A stretch of DNA of 64,000 bases from Anaerococcus lactolyticus ATCC 51172 (lineage in GTDB: Bacteria > Bacillota > Clostridia > Tissierellales > Peptoniphilaceae), in the NCBI RefSeq assembly GCF_000156575.1, contig NZ_GG666046.1, forward strand, positions 343,578 through 407,577, given 5' to 3'. The notes under the pieces are model-generated. The model was not told the origin of the DNA, did not search any database, and saw nothing but the letters and a program-made list of their open reading frames with translations. A program made the translations under genes and the position numbers. Below, piece after piece: positions 1-9,226 of this stretch; the stretch's first letter is position 1, and every line of letters starts with the position of its first letter.

Positions 1-2
1 CC

Positions 3-443
3 TTTTATATTTCCCTCAAGGATGAAATAGAAAATTTTGGAGATTCGATTGCTGATGAAGAAAAAATCTCAGCGAGTCTTGATAAGAAATTTGCCCTAGA
101 TGGCATCCTTCTTGACACTGACGGCAAGGCTCTTACCCTCATGGATAGGCAATCCAATGGCAAGACTTCTTCTATTGTAAGAAACAGAAAATCTTACAAG
201 ATAAGCAAGGAAGACTTTGCCAAGCTTAGCGACTTTATAAAAAATATGGTAAAAGATTTGATCAAGGATATAAAGGCTGGCAAAATCAACCTCGCCCCCC
301 TCAGAGAGGATAAAAATTATTCCTCCTGCACCTATTGCGATTACAAGGGGATTTGCAAGTTTGACAAGACCATTGACAGCTTTAGGTTTAGGGATATGGA
401 TAAAAATCTCACCATAGAAGACTTGGAGGCAGAAAATGACTGA
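3..443 (+). CDS. addB: AddB (helicase-exonuclease subunit B), C-terminal part, truncated by the window start
   Basis: The frame is open from the first bases and ends 8 bases inside addA, so only about the last 146 residues are present. AddB pairs with AddA in the Firmicutes double-strand-break resection enzyme (RecBCD counterpart). What is visible is the end of the RecB-like nuclease domain and the last three cysteines of the family's 4Fe-4S cluster (C-x2-C-x5-C, in the segment CTYCDYKGIC). The first cluster cysteine and the helicase part lie outside the window. The ATG at 141 is internal and is not the gene start. Identification rests on the cysteine pattern plus the overlap with addA. Confidence 0.9.
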   Translation, partial: FYISLKDEIENFGDSIADEEKISASLDKKFALDGILLDTDGKALTLMDRQSNGKTSSIVRNRKSYKISKEDFAKLSDFIKNMVKDLIKDIKAGKINLAPLREDKNYSSCTYCDYKGICKFDKTIDSFRFRDMDKNLTIEDLEAEND

Positions 444-3400
444 ACTTAGGTTAACCGACGGTCAAAGGACTGCGATTTACGAAAGAGATAAAAATATAAT
501 AGTATCTGCCGCAGCAGGTTCGGGCAAGACCATGGTCCTTGTTAATAGGGTGATTTCAATGATGGTTGAGGAAGGAATCGACATAGACAAGATGATAATA
601 GTCACCTTCACTAACAAGAGTGCCCAAGACATGAAGGATAAGATAAGAGAAGCTCTAGAAAAAAGAGCGACCGACTTTGACCCAGCCTTCATAAAAAGGC
701 AGTTTAAACTTCTCAAACTCGCCCAAATCAAGACCCTCCACTCTTTTTGCTCCGATATGCTAAGGGAAAATTTCTATTACTTAGACAAGCTTAGCCCAAA
801 CTTCAAGGTTATGCCTGACTCTACAGGCAAAATCTACATGGCTGATGCCATTGACGAGGTTTTTGACAGACAATACGAAAAAATGGACCCAGACTTTGTC
901 TATTTCTTGCAAAATTTTTCGGGCGAAAGGTCTGACTACAATGCCAAGCAAATAATTCTTTTGACCTACCAAAAAATTGTCGGCATGATAGACGGGTTAA
1001 AGTGGCTAGAAGAAGCCAAGGATAGGGGAGAAAACCTCGGATACTTCAAAGACTTTATCAGACACAGGTTTGATTTGACCTTACAGAGGATTGAAAATCT
1101 TGGAGCGAGACTAAATCCAATCCTACCTGCCACAGCAGTGAATTTGCTTGCAGAGGACTATGAAATGCTCGCTGGCATCAGAGACCAAATTGATGACTGG
1201 GACAATTTTTCTAAGGCCCTTGCTAACAAAAAGTACGCAACCTTTGCAAAAAAAATCAAAACCGAAATAGGTGATGATGACCTAGTCAATGAAATAAACT
1301 CGGCAAGAGATGCCTACAAGGCCGAGATTAAGGAGCTTGAGGGGCTAATAGTAAATACAGATGCCAAGGCTCTTGACTTTATAAGGACCAAGGAAGACGT
1401 GCTTTTTAGGGAGCTTTACAAACTCACCAAGGACTTTAAAGAGACCTTTGATAAGAAAAAATCTGCCAAAGACTACCTTGACTTCAACGACTTGGAACAC
1501 GAATTTATATCCTTGCTCGATAATCAAACTGCCAGGGAAAAATTAAGGGCCAAGTACAAGTATATTTTCTTTGACGAGTACCAAGACTCAAATGAAATCC
1601 AAAACTATATCGTTGATAAATTAAAATCTGACAGAAACCTATTTTTTGTAGGCGACGTCAAGCAATCAATCTACGGTTTTAGGAGGGCAAGGCCAGATTT
1701 ATTTATAGAAAAACTCGACTCTTACGAAAAAGAAAAAGAATCAATGAGGATAAACCTCAACGAAAACTTCAGGACCGATAGGCTAATTCTAGACTTTAAC
1801 AACTACATCTTTGACAGGCTCATGACCAAGGAGATGGCAGATATTGACTACAAAAAGGGTGGTCACAGGCTAAATTACGGCAAGGAAGAAAAGGACCTTT
1901 TGGATTCTGCAAGAGTTGGGGTCAAGGTCTTGGCTAAGTCTGTCAGAGAAGAAACCTATCTGGCAAGCCTAATCAAAGACTTGCTTGCCGAAGGCTACGA
2001 GTACAGGGATATAGCCATTCTCCTAAGAAATGGTACCGAATCCTACAAGTACGAAGAGGCCTTCAAGAAGGCAGACATCCCCTACTTCAATGATATATCC
2101 AAGGTTTCCACCCAGGCGAGTGAGGTAGGATTTTTTATAAACCTATTGAAATACCTCACAAACCCCAATGACGACATCATTTTGCTTTCAGTCTTAAGGT
2201 CTGTTATCTTCGACATTGACGAGGACGACTTGGCGAGGATTAAACTAGCATTCGCTTCCTATAAATTTTACGAAGCCTTTGATGCCTATAACAAGGAAGA
2301 TGAGCTTTATGAAAAAATCAAAAAATTCAAAGCCCTAATCGAGGACTTAAAAGACAAACTTGCAATTTTAAACCTCTACGACTTTGCCAATTATCTTTTT
2401 GAAAAGTCCGGCCTCTATGACTTTCTCTTGGCGAGGGACTTGGCAGAAGACAGGATAAATAATATTGACTCGGTAATTGACATGATGGCAGACTATGATT
2501 CGGTAAACGACAATGGTCTCTATGGTTTTGTAAACTTTTTTGCTAACTTAGAATCCACCAGGTCTGACTCCATCACTCCAACTCGTGACCTATCTGAGGG
2601 CGAAGACCTAGTCAGAATAATGACCGTCCACAAGTCCAAGGGCCTTGAATTTAAAATTGTCATCCTCGCTGGCGCAGACAAGGGCTTCAACAAGCAGGTA
2701 GACCCGATAATCTTTGATGAAAAAATCGGCATCGGCATCAATGTCGCCGACTATGAAAACAAGATAAAAATTCCAAGTATAAATAGGAAGCTAATCATAG
2801 AAAAATCTAGGGAAGATGACAAGAAAGAAGAAATGAGAATCCTCTATGTGGCCCTCACCAGGGCAGAGGAAAGGCTCTACATCACAGGCAATTTTGACAA
2901 AAATTCATCGGCCTTTGAAAAAGTATATAAGAATGAATCCTACTTGACCTTAAATTCTCATTTAGAATGGATAATGGCGAGTCTTTCCTTTGACAACATC
3001 ACAAGTGAGTTTTTTACGGGTGTTAAAAAGCAATCGACTTTTGATAAGAGGATTAGCTTTGACTTTATAGAGGATGTTCCAGACCTTTCTGTAAGCCACA
3101 ATGAAAGCCTATACGACATCCTAAATGAAAAAGCAAATACGAAAATCCTCAAGCAAATCCAAACCAAGCTAGACTTTACCTACCCTGGCAAGGATGACAT
3201 AAGAAAGAGCCTCAAAAAATCCGTAACAGAACTTGCCAAGGACTTTAATGCCGAAAGCGATGGCTACGAAACCTTTGATGCAGAGGGATTTAGTCGCAAT
3301 ATCTCCTTCAAAAAACCAAGTTTTATGGAAGAGAAAAAAGCCTACAGCCCAACCGAAAAGGGTAGCCTAATCCACAAAATTTTCCAAAAACTTCCGATGA

Positions 3401-3801
3401 AAGTCTACACAGCAGGGACTTTGGAAAATGAAATTGACAGGCTAATAGAGAAAAAAATCTTTGACAAAACAATCAAAGAAATTGTAGAAATAGACAAGCT
3501 CCTAGGCTTTTATACGAATAGCCTAATAGCAGAATTAATCGGCGAAAATATCCCAAAGAGAAGCGAAGAATCCTTCCTAATGACCTATGACGGTTACTAT
3601 GTAAATGGCCAGATAGACTTGATATTTGAGGGGCAAGACGAAATAATTTTGATCGACTTTAAGACCGACATGATCAAAAGAGAGGACACCTACCAAACCC
3701 AACTTGCTATCTACAAACAAGCCATAGAGGAAGCCCTGGGCAAAAAAGTGACCAAGTCATTAATATATTGGTACAATTTTAAGGACTTCCAGGAAATATA
3801 G
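436..3801 (+). CDS. addA: AddA, ATP-dependent helicase/nuclease subunit A
   Basis: UvrD/Rep-type superfamily 1 helicase of 1121 residues with a C-terminal RecB-like nuclease. It unwinds and degrades DNA ends with AddB, making 3' tails for RecA. The Walker A motif AAGSGKT is at residues 26-32. A helicase motif II-like DEYQDSN lies near residue 380, and motifs of the VHKSKGLEF and YVALTRA type lie in the middle. The nuclease motif LIDFKTD is near residues 1072-1078, followed by QLAIYKQA. Length is normal or slightly short for AddA. The start overlaps the addB stop, typical of translational coupling. Confidence 0.97.
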   Translation: MTELRLTDGQRTAIYERDKNIIVSAAAGSGKTMVLVNRVISMMVEEGIDIDKMIIVTFTNKSAQDMKDKIREALEKRATDFDPAFIKRQFKLLKLAQIKTLHSFCSDMLRENFYYLDKLSPNFKVMPDSTGKIYMADAIDEVFDRQYEKMDPDFVYFLQNFSGERSDYNAKQIILLTYQKIVGMIDGLKWLEEAKDRGENLGYFKDFIRHRFDLTLQRIENLGARLNPILPATAVNLLAEDYEMLAGIRDQIDDWDNFSKALANKKYATFAKKIKTEIGDDDLVNEINSARDAYKAEIKELEGLIVNTDAKALDFIRTKEDVLFRELYKLTKDFKETFDKKKSAKDYLDFNDLEHEFISLLDNQTAREKLRAKYKYIFFDEYQDSNEIQNYIVDKLKSDRNLFFVGDVKQSIYGFRRARPDLFIEKLDSYEKEKESMRINLNENFRTDRLILDFNNYIFDRLMTKEMADIDYKKGGHRLNYGKEEKDLLDSARVGVKVLAKSVREETYLASLIKDLLAEGYEYRDIAILLRNGTESYKYEEAFKKADIPYFNDISKVSTQASEVGFFINLLKYLTNPNDDIILLSVLRSVIFDIDEDDLARIKLAFASYKFYEAFDAYNKEDELYEKIKKFKALIEDLKDKLAILNLYDFANYLFEKSGLYDFLLARDLAEDRINNIDSVIDMMADYDSVNDNGLYGFVNFFANLESTRSDSITPTRDLSEGEDLVRIMTVHKSKGLEFKIVILAGADKGFNKQVDPIIFDEKIGIGINVADYENKIKIPSINRKLIIEKSREDDKKEEMRILYVALTRAEERLYITGNFDKNSSAFEKVYKNESYLTLNSHLEWIMASLSFDNITSEFFTGVKKQSTFDKRISFDFIEDVPDLSVSHNESLYDILNEKANTKILKQIQTKLDFTYPGKDDIRKSLKKSVTELAKDFNAESDGYETFDAEGFSRNISFKKPSFMEEKKAYSPTEKGSLIHKIFQKLPMKVYTAGTLENEIDRLIEKKIFDKTIKEIVEIDKLLGFYTNSLIAELIGENIPKRSEESFLMTYDGYYVNGQIDLIFEGQDEIILIDFKTDMIKREDTYQTQLAIYKQAIEEALGKKVTKSLIYWYNFKDFQEI

Positions 3802-3834
3802 GCAAGTCACACAGTCAATTTAAAAAATAAAAAT

Positions 3835-3994
3835 GGAGGCTAATTAAAGCCTCCTAGACAATCGACAAAGTTCTACACTCATGTCATTCTGACGAACGAA
3901 GTGAGGAAGAATCCCATAAATTAGGGATTAGCAAAATTGCTATCTATATTATAAGAGCATTTGTCTACACTCTGGGAGGCTAATTAAAGCCTCC
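3835..3994. repeat. 20-bp palindromic direct repeats bracketing a small intergenic repeat
   Basis: The 20-mer GGAGGCTAATTAAAGCCTCC occurs at 3835-3854 and again at 3975-3994. It is itself an inverted repeat (GGAGGC/GCCTCC), so both copies can form terminator-like hairpins between the convergent addA and SDR genes. The second copy encodes the last residues and stop codon of the SDR gene (complement strand). Between the copies, about 3880-3912, lies an ATTCT...AGAAT repeat with the core GACGAACGAAGTGAGG. It resembles short ATTCTGA-type dispersed repeats known from many bacterial genomes. The arrangement looks like duplication of a gene end around an inserted repeat. Confidence 0.6.
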
Positions 3995-4708
3995 ATTTAT
4001 GTGGATAATATCGCCAGTAATATAAGAAGCGTCGTCAGAAATTAAATATTCGATGAGACTTGCAATCTCGTCGGGACTGGCAAACCTATTAAGACCGACT
4101 TCATTTTTCAAATCACGAAGCTCAGCATCATCAAAATCTTTTCTCATCATATCAGTATCGACTATACCCGGTGCTATGGCATTGACCCTAATATTTGACG
4201 GAGCAAGCTCCTTGGCAAGGGCCTTGGTAAAGACATTGATAGCCCCCTTGCTAGCAGAATAGCCTGCCTCCATAGACGCACCAAAATCGCCCCAAATAGA
4301 TGAAATATTAATAATAACCCCGTATTTTTTTTCGACCATCTTAGCAATAGCTCTTTTTGAATTTAGGAAAACCGAATTCAAATTGGTCTCCATAAGCTCC
4401 TTCCATTTTTCAAAAGGCATGTCTTGGATGAGGGAAAAATATGAAATTCCAGCGTTGTTGATGAGGATATCAACAGAGCCAAAATTTTTCTCGATAATAT
4501 CAAACATAGCACAAACTTCATCCTCCTTGGAGACATCTGCCTTAACGGCAATCACAAGAGGATTTATCTGCCTAAGCTCTGCCAAAAGAGCGAGAGCCCT
4601 GTCCTTGGATTTGTTGTAATTTATAACGATTTTATAAGACTTGGCAAGTCTCCTAGCAGTGGCAGCGCCAATCCCCCTAGAAGAGCCAGTGATTAATACT
4701 GTTTTCAT
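3980..4708 (-). CDS. Short-chain dehydrogenase/reductase (FabG-like)
   Basis: NAD(P)-dependent oxidoreductase of the SDR family, about 242 residues from the preferred start. The Rossmann motif TGSSRGIG is at residues 7-14, followed by the structural NNAG motif and the catalytic serine region with YSASK (Y-x3-K). The closest functional class is 3-oxoacyl-ACP reductase, but a lone SDR without other fab genes cannot be assigned a substrate. An in-frame ATG 54 bases upstream exists. I prefer the start at 4708 because the Rossmann fold begins there. A TATAAT sits only about 10 bases upstream of that ATG, so the transcript may have almost no leader. The stop codon lies inside a palindromic repeat. 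Confidence 0.85.
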   Translation of the reverse strand: MKTVLITGSSRGIGAATARRLAKSYKIVINYNKSKDRALALLAELRQINPLVIAVKADVSKEDEVCAMFDIIEKNFGSVDILINNAGISYFSLIQDMPFEKWKELMETNLNSVFLNSKRAIAKMVEKKYGVIINISSIWGDFGASMEAGYSASKGAINVFTKALAKELAPSNIRVNAIAPGIVDTDMMRKDFDDAELRDLKNEVGLNRFASPDEIASLIEYLISDDASYITGDIIHINGGFN

Positions 4709-4894
4709 ACTCCTATTATAACACAAGAGAAATCTGGGTGCGAATAAAACCAGCTCACTCATAAATCCAAGACCAACACCATAAATTTTTAATATATTTT
4801 ACATCACCCAGCCTTTACTCAAAATTAACAAGACAAATGATACAATATAACTAAAAAACGAAACCCACACAACCATTAAAAAATACGGAAAAAC

Positions 4895-4922
4895 TTGCAT
4901 ATGATTTTTAAAAACATATAAT
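4895..4922 (+). promoter_or_regulatory. Promoter of the surface-protein gene
   Basis: A TTGCAT -35 box (4895-4900) and a TATAAT -10 box (4917-4922) are separated by 16 bases, about 50 bases upstream of the start codon at 4976. Placement and quality fit a sigma-A promoter. Confidence 0.7.
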
Positions 4923-4975
4923 TATGGTGAGAATGTGTATAGAAATGTACTCAAAAAGAAAGGCTAGAGAGTAAT

Positions 4976-7900
4976 ATGAAAAAATACCAAACAGCCAAGG
5001 AGCTACTAGCTACCAAGGCCGAAAATAAAGAGAAAAAACCAATCTATGCGACAAGGAAACTATCCATAGGTCTAGTGTCTTGTATGCTAGGTCTACTATT
5101 GGCAGCCCCAAACGCAAGAGCAGAAGAAGTCCCACCAGCCCCAGGAGTGGAAGCAGCTGGTCAACAAGAAGCACCTGCTAAAGTGGAAGAAGATTTGCTA
5201 ACCGATGAAGAAATCCAAGCCATTAGAGATAAGGCAAATAATCAAGAAAATGATTACTACTTCAATGGTAATATGGTAGATGAACTAAAGGCAGAACTTA
5301 GAAAAGCCAAGGCAGACCCATCTGTAAACTATGAAGGAGCCAAAGCTCGCCTAATAAAAGAAGCTATCATTAAAAACACCCCAGCCAAAAAAGCCCCAGG
5401 CCAGGATAGGGTAATAAAAAAATTTCAAATTAAAGCTGCTGATAAATTAGAAGCAGAAATGACTGAAATCACCGTTCAAGGTTTAGGCATGGAGGAAGGA
5501 CAAAAAATAGAAGTCCTTGTTAATGGTGTTGTGAAAGGAACATTTACTCAGCCAAAAAATGTAAAAAGATCTGTTCCAATAACATTACCAGCTGCCCTAC
5601 AAGCGGGTGATAAGGTTAAGGCTGTTTTAAAGGGCAGTGATGATGTCCAAATTGCTGAGACTGAAGTAGCTACTGTAAAAAAGAAAGAACCTAAAAAAGC
5701 TGAAAAATATAAAGATACATTAAAAATGCCAACAGGGGAAATCTGGATTGAAGATACTGCAGCAAGTTTGCCTCATTCTATAGAAAAGAACAAGGCGTTA
5801 GAAATGTTTTGGGAAAAAAATGCTGATTTAAAGGGTGATATTAAATCTGTAGATTTTTCTATAAATGGAGATACCAACGCTTACTATAAGGTCACCTTTG
5901 ATGATAAGTCAACATTAAAGGTAGAAGCCACTAAATTAAAAATAAAAAACCCAACAGAAATCACACCTCAACCAGAAATACAACAAACCTTTGTAGCAGA
6001 TGGAAATATTGTAATTAAATTAAAACAGAAAGTCGCAAAAGGCACTGCATATGGTATAGTAAGACAATTTACCAATGATGAACCAAACAAAGGATATTGC
6101 AATGGGACTTGTAAACTTGATAAAACTACTACAACATGGTCTACGCTTGATCAAGAGACTGATACCATTACCTATCCTGTAGACAAAGATTTCTTGCAAT
6201 ATGGACAAAAATTTGGTGTTGTTGTAAAGGAATATGGAAAAAAATCAAGCTGTCAAAGTAAATCTCCTGAAATAAAAATACCAGATCTTACAGGAGTTAG
6301 AGACCCTAAAAAACTAACACCAGAGGAAAAGAAAACCATTGATGAAGCTATTAGAAAAGCCAACACAAGAAAAGATGGAGCTTCAAAACTACCTGATGGT
6401 TTTGGTGGAACCGTACCAGCAATTATAGATATTAGTGATGATGGAAATGTAAAAATAATTAATCCTTCTGATGTGGATGGTGATTGGGTAGATGGCAATT
6501 TCGTACCAAAGAGAAATCCAGATGGTAGTATCATTCCAGCGATAGGGAAACAAAATCCAGGAATCCCTATTGAAAATACAAAAATAATAGAAAACAAGGC
6601 GCCTGAAAAACCTAAGGTTGAAGTAATTGGTGAAAATGTTGTAGTCACTCCTGATAACAAAGATACAGATGCTAAGAAAGTAAGTGTAACTTATGAAACA
6701 CCAGATGGAACTAAAAAAACCATTATTGCAACAAAAGACTCTGCTACTAATAAATGGTCTGTGCCAAAAGAATCTGATGGAACTGTAGACCCAGATTCAG
6801 GAAAAATCACCTTACCAGTGAACAAGGTAAAGGGTGGCTCAGAAGTAAGTGCAAGTGTTACAGATGACGGCTTTAAAGCCAATAACCAAAACCCAGCCAC
6901 ATCAGAAAATGGAGCAACAACCCTACCAAAAGTTAAAACCAAGGCAGAACAAATCACAGAACTCGGTGGTCTTGATCCAGTTGTTATGAAAAAATGGGTA
7001 GGAGATGTAATAGGAGAGGGATTCTGGAAAGATGGTGTTAAGGTTAAAGAGGGCGTAAGCGCTGAAAACAAAAAGAAAATAGACGACCTCTTGGCTGGTG
7101 CAAAATTTGATGATTTCCAAGAAGATGCAAGTAAAGAAAAAAGAAACACAGATAAAGCTAATAATACAACTGGTTTTGTAGGAAAAATTAAAGTTACATT
7201 GAGTGATGGTTCTGAACTTGTAGTAGAAAACCAAACCCTATACGTAAGCGACCATGTAACATGGTTTTCAAAAGAAAAAACTCCAGGGGGAAGGGTAGTT
7301 TTTAATGAAAACGCACCTAATGATGCTATAGTAGCAGAATTTAAACTAGGCAAGGGTACTAAGATTGATAATGCTGACGGCAAGACCGCCATCGAAGGTA
7401 AGGAAAGTCCTGTATCTTATCAAAAGTATAAGGTAAAACCAGGTACAGATTTAAAAACTTATGTACACCCTACACTACAAAGTACAATTTATGAATCGAT
7501 AAATAAAAAGGTGAAAGAACAAGACGACTTTATAGATCCAGTATGGAATACAGATAACTTTAAAGTCACAGACTCAAACAAAGTTTTCACAGCAACAGCC
7601 ACAGAAGCCTTCAAGGTAACAGTCAAGCCAGATGGTGGTACTAAGGCAGGTGGTGGAAAAGCAGAAGATATCGTCACAAAGGTAAAGAAAAACGGAACTT
7701 ACACCCTCCCTGCTGCTAATACCTTCAACCCACCAAATGAAAACCAAGAATTTGCTGGTTGGAAAGTTGGTGACAAAGAAGGCGTTAAAAAACCTAATAC
7801 ACCTATCGATGTTAAAGGAAATATAACCATAACAGCAACCTGGAAACCAAAAAGCCCTGGCTCAGGCTCAGGCTCAGGAACAGGCACAGGCTCAGGCTCA

Positions 7901-8524
7901 GGTACAGGAACTGGTACAGGCACTGGCACAGGTGAAACCGCTACTCCAGGAACTACCCCAGAACCAAGTCAACCAGGTAACACACCAGACCCAACCCCAG
8001 GATCAGAAAATCCTAAAGATAAGCCAACTGACCCTGCTAAGAATAATCCAGATCCAAAAGATAAGCCAGAGGATAAAAAAACTGGCGAGGATAATAAAAA
8101 TAACCCTAAGACACCAAATGTTGAAAAGGGTGACAAGGTTATTAATGTGGGCGATAAGGAAGTAGTTGTACCAAAGGTCGTTGTTGATAAGAAAAAGGGC
8201 AAGCTTGATAAGGAAGAAAGAACAAAGATTGCAGAGAAGATTAAACAAAAGAATCCTGATATAGTTGATGTTAAAATCGACGAAAATGCTAATGCATACG
8301 TTACTTTCAACGATGGTAGGAGAGAAAGAATCCCAGCCAAAGACCTTGTTAGCAAGGAAGGATTTGTGATTCCTAGGAGAGATAGGCATTCACAAGACGA
8401 AAGTCCAAATAGAAGACGCGCTGGCAAGAATGTCAAGACAGGTGTTGAATCAATCGCAGGCATAGCATGCACCCTAGTCGCTTCAACAGGCGCCCTATAT
8501 ATCGGCAGAAAAAAAGAAGATTAA
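4976..8524 (+). CDS. YSIRK-type cell-wall surface protein with Listeria-Bacteroides repeat domain
   Basis: Exported protein of 1182 residues. The N-terminus has a YSIRK-like signal peptide (YATRKLSIG, residues 24-32) with probable cleavage after ARA at residue 49. A helical, charged N-terminal region is followed by a middle made of several beta-rich segments. Two segments start with LTPEEKK or KLDKEER and resemble modules common in Anaerococcus/Finegoldia adhesins. Residues about 879-959 fit a Listeria-Bacteroides (InlB B-type) repeat (FAGWK...ITATW). An SG/TG low-complexity linker (961-987) and a PDPKDKPEDK-type wall-spanning stretch follow. The C-terminus has NVKTG (from residue 1152), a hydrophobic helix and RKKED. 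This is a sorting signal with NVKTG in place of LPxTG. Adhesion is likely but the ligand is unknown. Confidence 0.85.
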   Translation: MKKYQTAKELLATKAENKEKKPIYATRKLSIGLVSCMLGLLLAAPNARAEEVPPAPGVEAAGQQEAPAKVEEDLLTDEEIQAIRDKANNQENDYYFNGNMVDELKAELRKAKADPSVNYEGAKARLIKEAIIKNTPAKKAPGQDRVIKKFQIKAADKLEAEMTEITVQGLGMEEGQKIEVLVNGVVKGTFTQPKNVKRSVPITLPAALQAGDKVKAVLKGSDDVQIAETEVATVKKKEPKKAEKYKDTLKMPTGEIWIEDTAASLPHSIEKNKALEMFWEKNADLKGDIKSVDFSINGDTNAYYKVTFDDKSTLKVEATKLKIKNPTEITPQPEIQQTFVADGNIVIKLKQKVAKGTAYGIVRQFTNDEPNKGYCNGTCKLDKTTTTWSTLDQETDTITYPVDKDFLQYGQKFGVVVKEYGKKSSCQSKSPEIKIPDLTGVRDPKKLTPEEKKTIDEAIRKANTRKDGASKLPDGFGGTVPAIIDISDDGNVKIINPSDVDGDWVDGNFVPKRNPDGSIIPAIGKQNPGIPIENTKIIENKAPEKPKVEVIGENVVVTPDNKDTDAKKVSVTYETPDGTKKTIIATKDSATNKWSVPKESDGTVDPDSGKITLPVNKVKGGSEVSASVTDDGFKANNQNPATSENGATTLPKVKTKAEQITELGGLDPVVMKKWVGDVIGEGFWKDGVKVKEGVSAENKKKIDDLLAGAKFDDFQEDASKEKRNTDKANNTTGFVGKIKVTLSDGSELVVENQTLYVSDHVTWFSKEKTPGGRVVFNENAPNDAIVAEFKLGKGTKIDNADGKTAIEGKESPVSYQKYKVKPGTDLKTYVHPTLQSTIYESINKKVKEQDDFIDPVWNTDNFKVTDSNKVFTATATEAFKVTVKPDGGTKAGGGKAEDIVTKVKKNGTYTLPAANTFNPPNENQEFAGWKVGDKEGVKKPNTPIDVKGNITITATWKPKSPGSGSGSGTGTGSGSGTGTGTGTGTGETATPGTTPEPSQPGNTPDPTPGSENPKDKPTDPAKNNPDPKDKPEDKKTGEDNKNNPKTPNVEKGDKVINVGDKEVVVPKVVVDKKKGKLDKEERTKIAEKIKQKNPDIVDVKIDENANAYVTFNDGRRERIPAKDLVSKEGFVIPRRDRHSQDESPNRRRAGKNVKTGVESIAGIACTLVASTGALYIGRKKED
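7858..7935 (+). repeat. Hexanucleotide coding repeat for the SG/TG linker
   Basis: A run of GGCTCA/GGCACA/GGTACA-like hexamers inside the surface-protein gene encodes alternating Ser-Gly and Thr-Gly. Because the unit is 6 bp, copy-number changes would lengthen or shorten the linker without shifting the frame. Confidence 0.8.
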
Positions 8525-8536
8525 TAATTAAAGGAA

Positions 8537-8563
8537 AACTCGAGTAAGACTCGGGTTTTTTCT
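8537..8563 (+). terminator. Terminator of the surface-protein gene
   Basis: A nine-base stem (AACTCGAGT / ACTCGGGTT, one G-U pair) with a three-base loop is followed by a T run, 13 bases after the stop codon. Confidence 0.85.
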
Positions 8564-8587
8564 TTTGGGGAAATGGGGGGCTTTGTT

Positions 8588-8840
8588 TTAAGGTTGGCTT
8601 GACACCTGGACCATAATAATAATATGAATGTGGCCAGAGGCTTCTCGGCTTCGCTCGAAGCGAGGGGCCTTATTTTGAAAAATTTGCCAAAGGCTTAAAT
8701 TATTCTTTATAATAAAATCATCTAAATTTATTGAGAAATAGTAGGAACCCACCATTCTCGTTTCGACTAAGTGAGTGAAACGAACGCACGGAGAAACCTC
8801 TGGACCAAACAGGGATTAGCTCTGGTCGGTACTTGGGATA
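8588..8840. repeat. Diverged repeat block upstream of the GIY-YIG gene
   Basis: This block starts with TTTTAAGG...GCTTGACACC and ends with the hairpin GTTTCgACT...AGTGAAAC (8760-8781) and ACCTCTGGACC. These are the two conserved ends of the 220-bp units found at 9227-9886. Its middle differs: it holds a perfect GCTTCG-CT-CGAAGC hairpin (8648-8661). CCAGAGGCTTCTC at 8634-8646 is inverted against GAGAAACCTCTGG at 8791-8803, with one mismatch, so the block can fold back on itself over about 170 bases. The rest of 8564-8916 shows no gene. Confidence 0.8.
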
Positions 8841-8916
8841 TTTTAGTGATTAAAAATAAAACTTTAATGAAGCATATATTGGGTATATAAATAGTAATAA
8901 TTATAAAGGAGAAATT

Positions 8917-9207
8917 ATGGCCGCTTATTTTTATATGCTTGCAAATGCAACAAACGAAGTATTGTATAAAGGGTCAACAACCAACTTAATCAGGAGAATC
9001 TACGAGCACAAAGAACACCTCTTGAAGGATAGCTTTACTGACAAATATAATGTAACAAGATTGGTATATTATGAATGCTATGATGATATACAAAGTGCAA
9101 GAGCGAGAGAACACCAAGTTGGTAAGTGGTCAAGAAAAAAGAAAGATAAAATCATAAGTAAAATGAACCCAAAATGGATAGACTTATATTGGGGGTTATT
9201 AGGGTAG
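8917..9207 (+). CDS. Small GIY-YIG nuclease-domain protein (UPF0213/URI type)
   Basis: Single-domain protein of 96 residues of the GIY-YIG endonuclease superfamily. The motif is AYFYML...LYKGS, with K where many relatives have I or V. The catalytic-type arginine segment NLIRRIYEHK follows. The conserved glutamate is in AREHQVGKW, and the typical ending is SKMNPKWIDLY. There is a good RBS (AAAGGAG) 7 bases before the ATG. Single-domain members usually have no established function. Here the gene sits inside an array of hairpin-rich repeats, which suggests a link between nuclease and repeats. The sequence shows the association, not a mechanism. Confidence 0.85.
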   Translation: MAAYFYMLANATNEVLYKGSTTNLIRRIYEHKEHLLKDSFTDKYNVTRLVYYECYDDIQSARAREHQVGKWSRKKKDKIISKMNPKWIDLYWGLLG

Positions 9208-9226
9208 GGTCTCGGTTTTAAGGATA

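Noticed and set aside
6691..7392. Large open frame (233 codons) on the minus strand inside the surface-protein gene
   Set aside because: It is a shadow of a Lys/Thr/Asp-rich coding sequence on the plus strand, with no RBS and no recognisable protein features; other antisense frames in this gene are the same.
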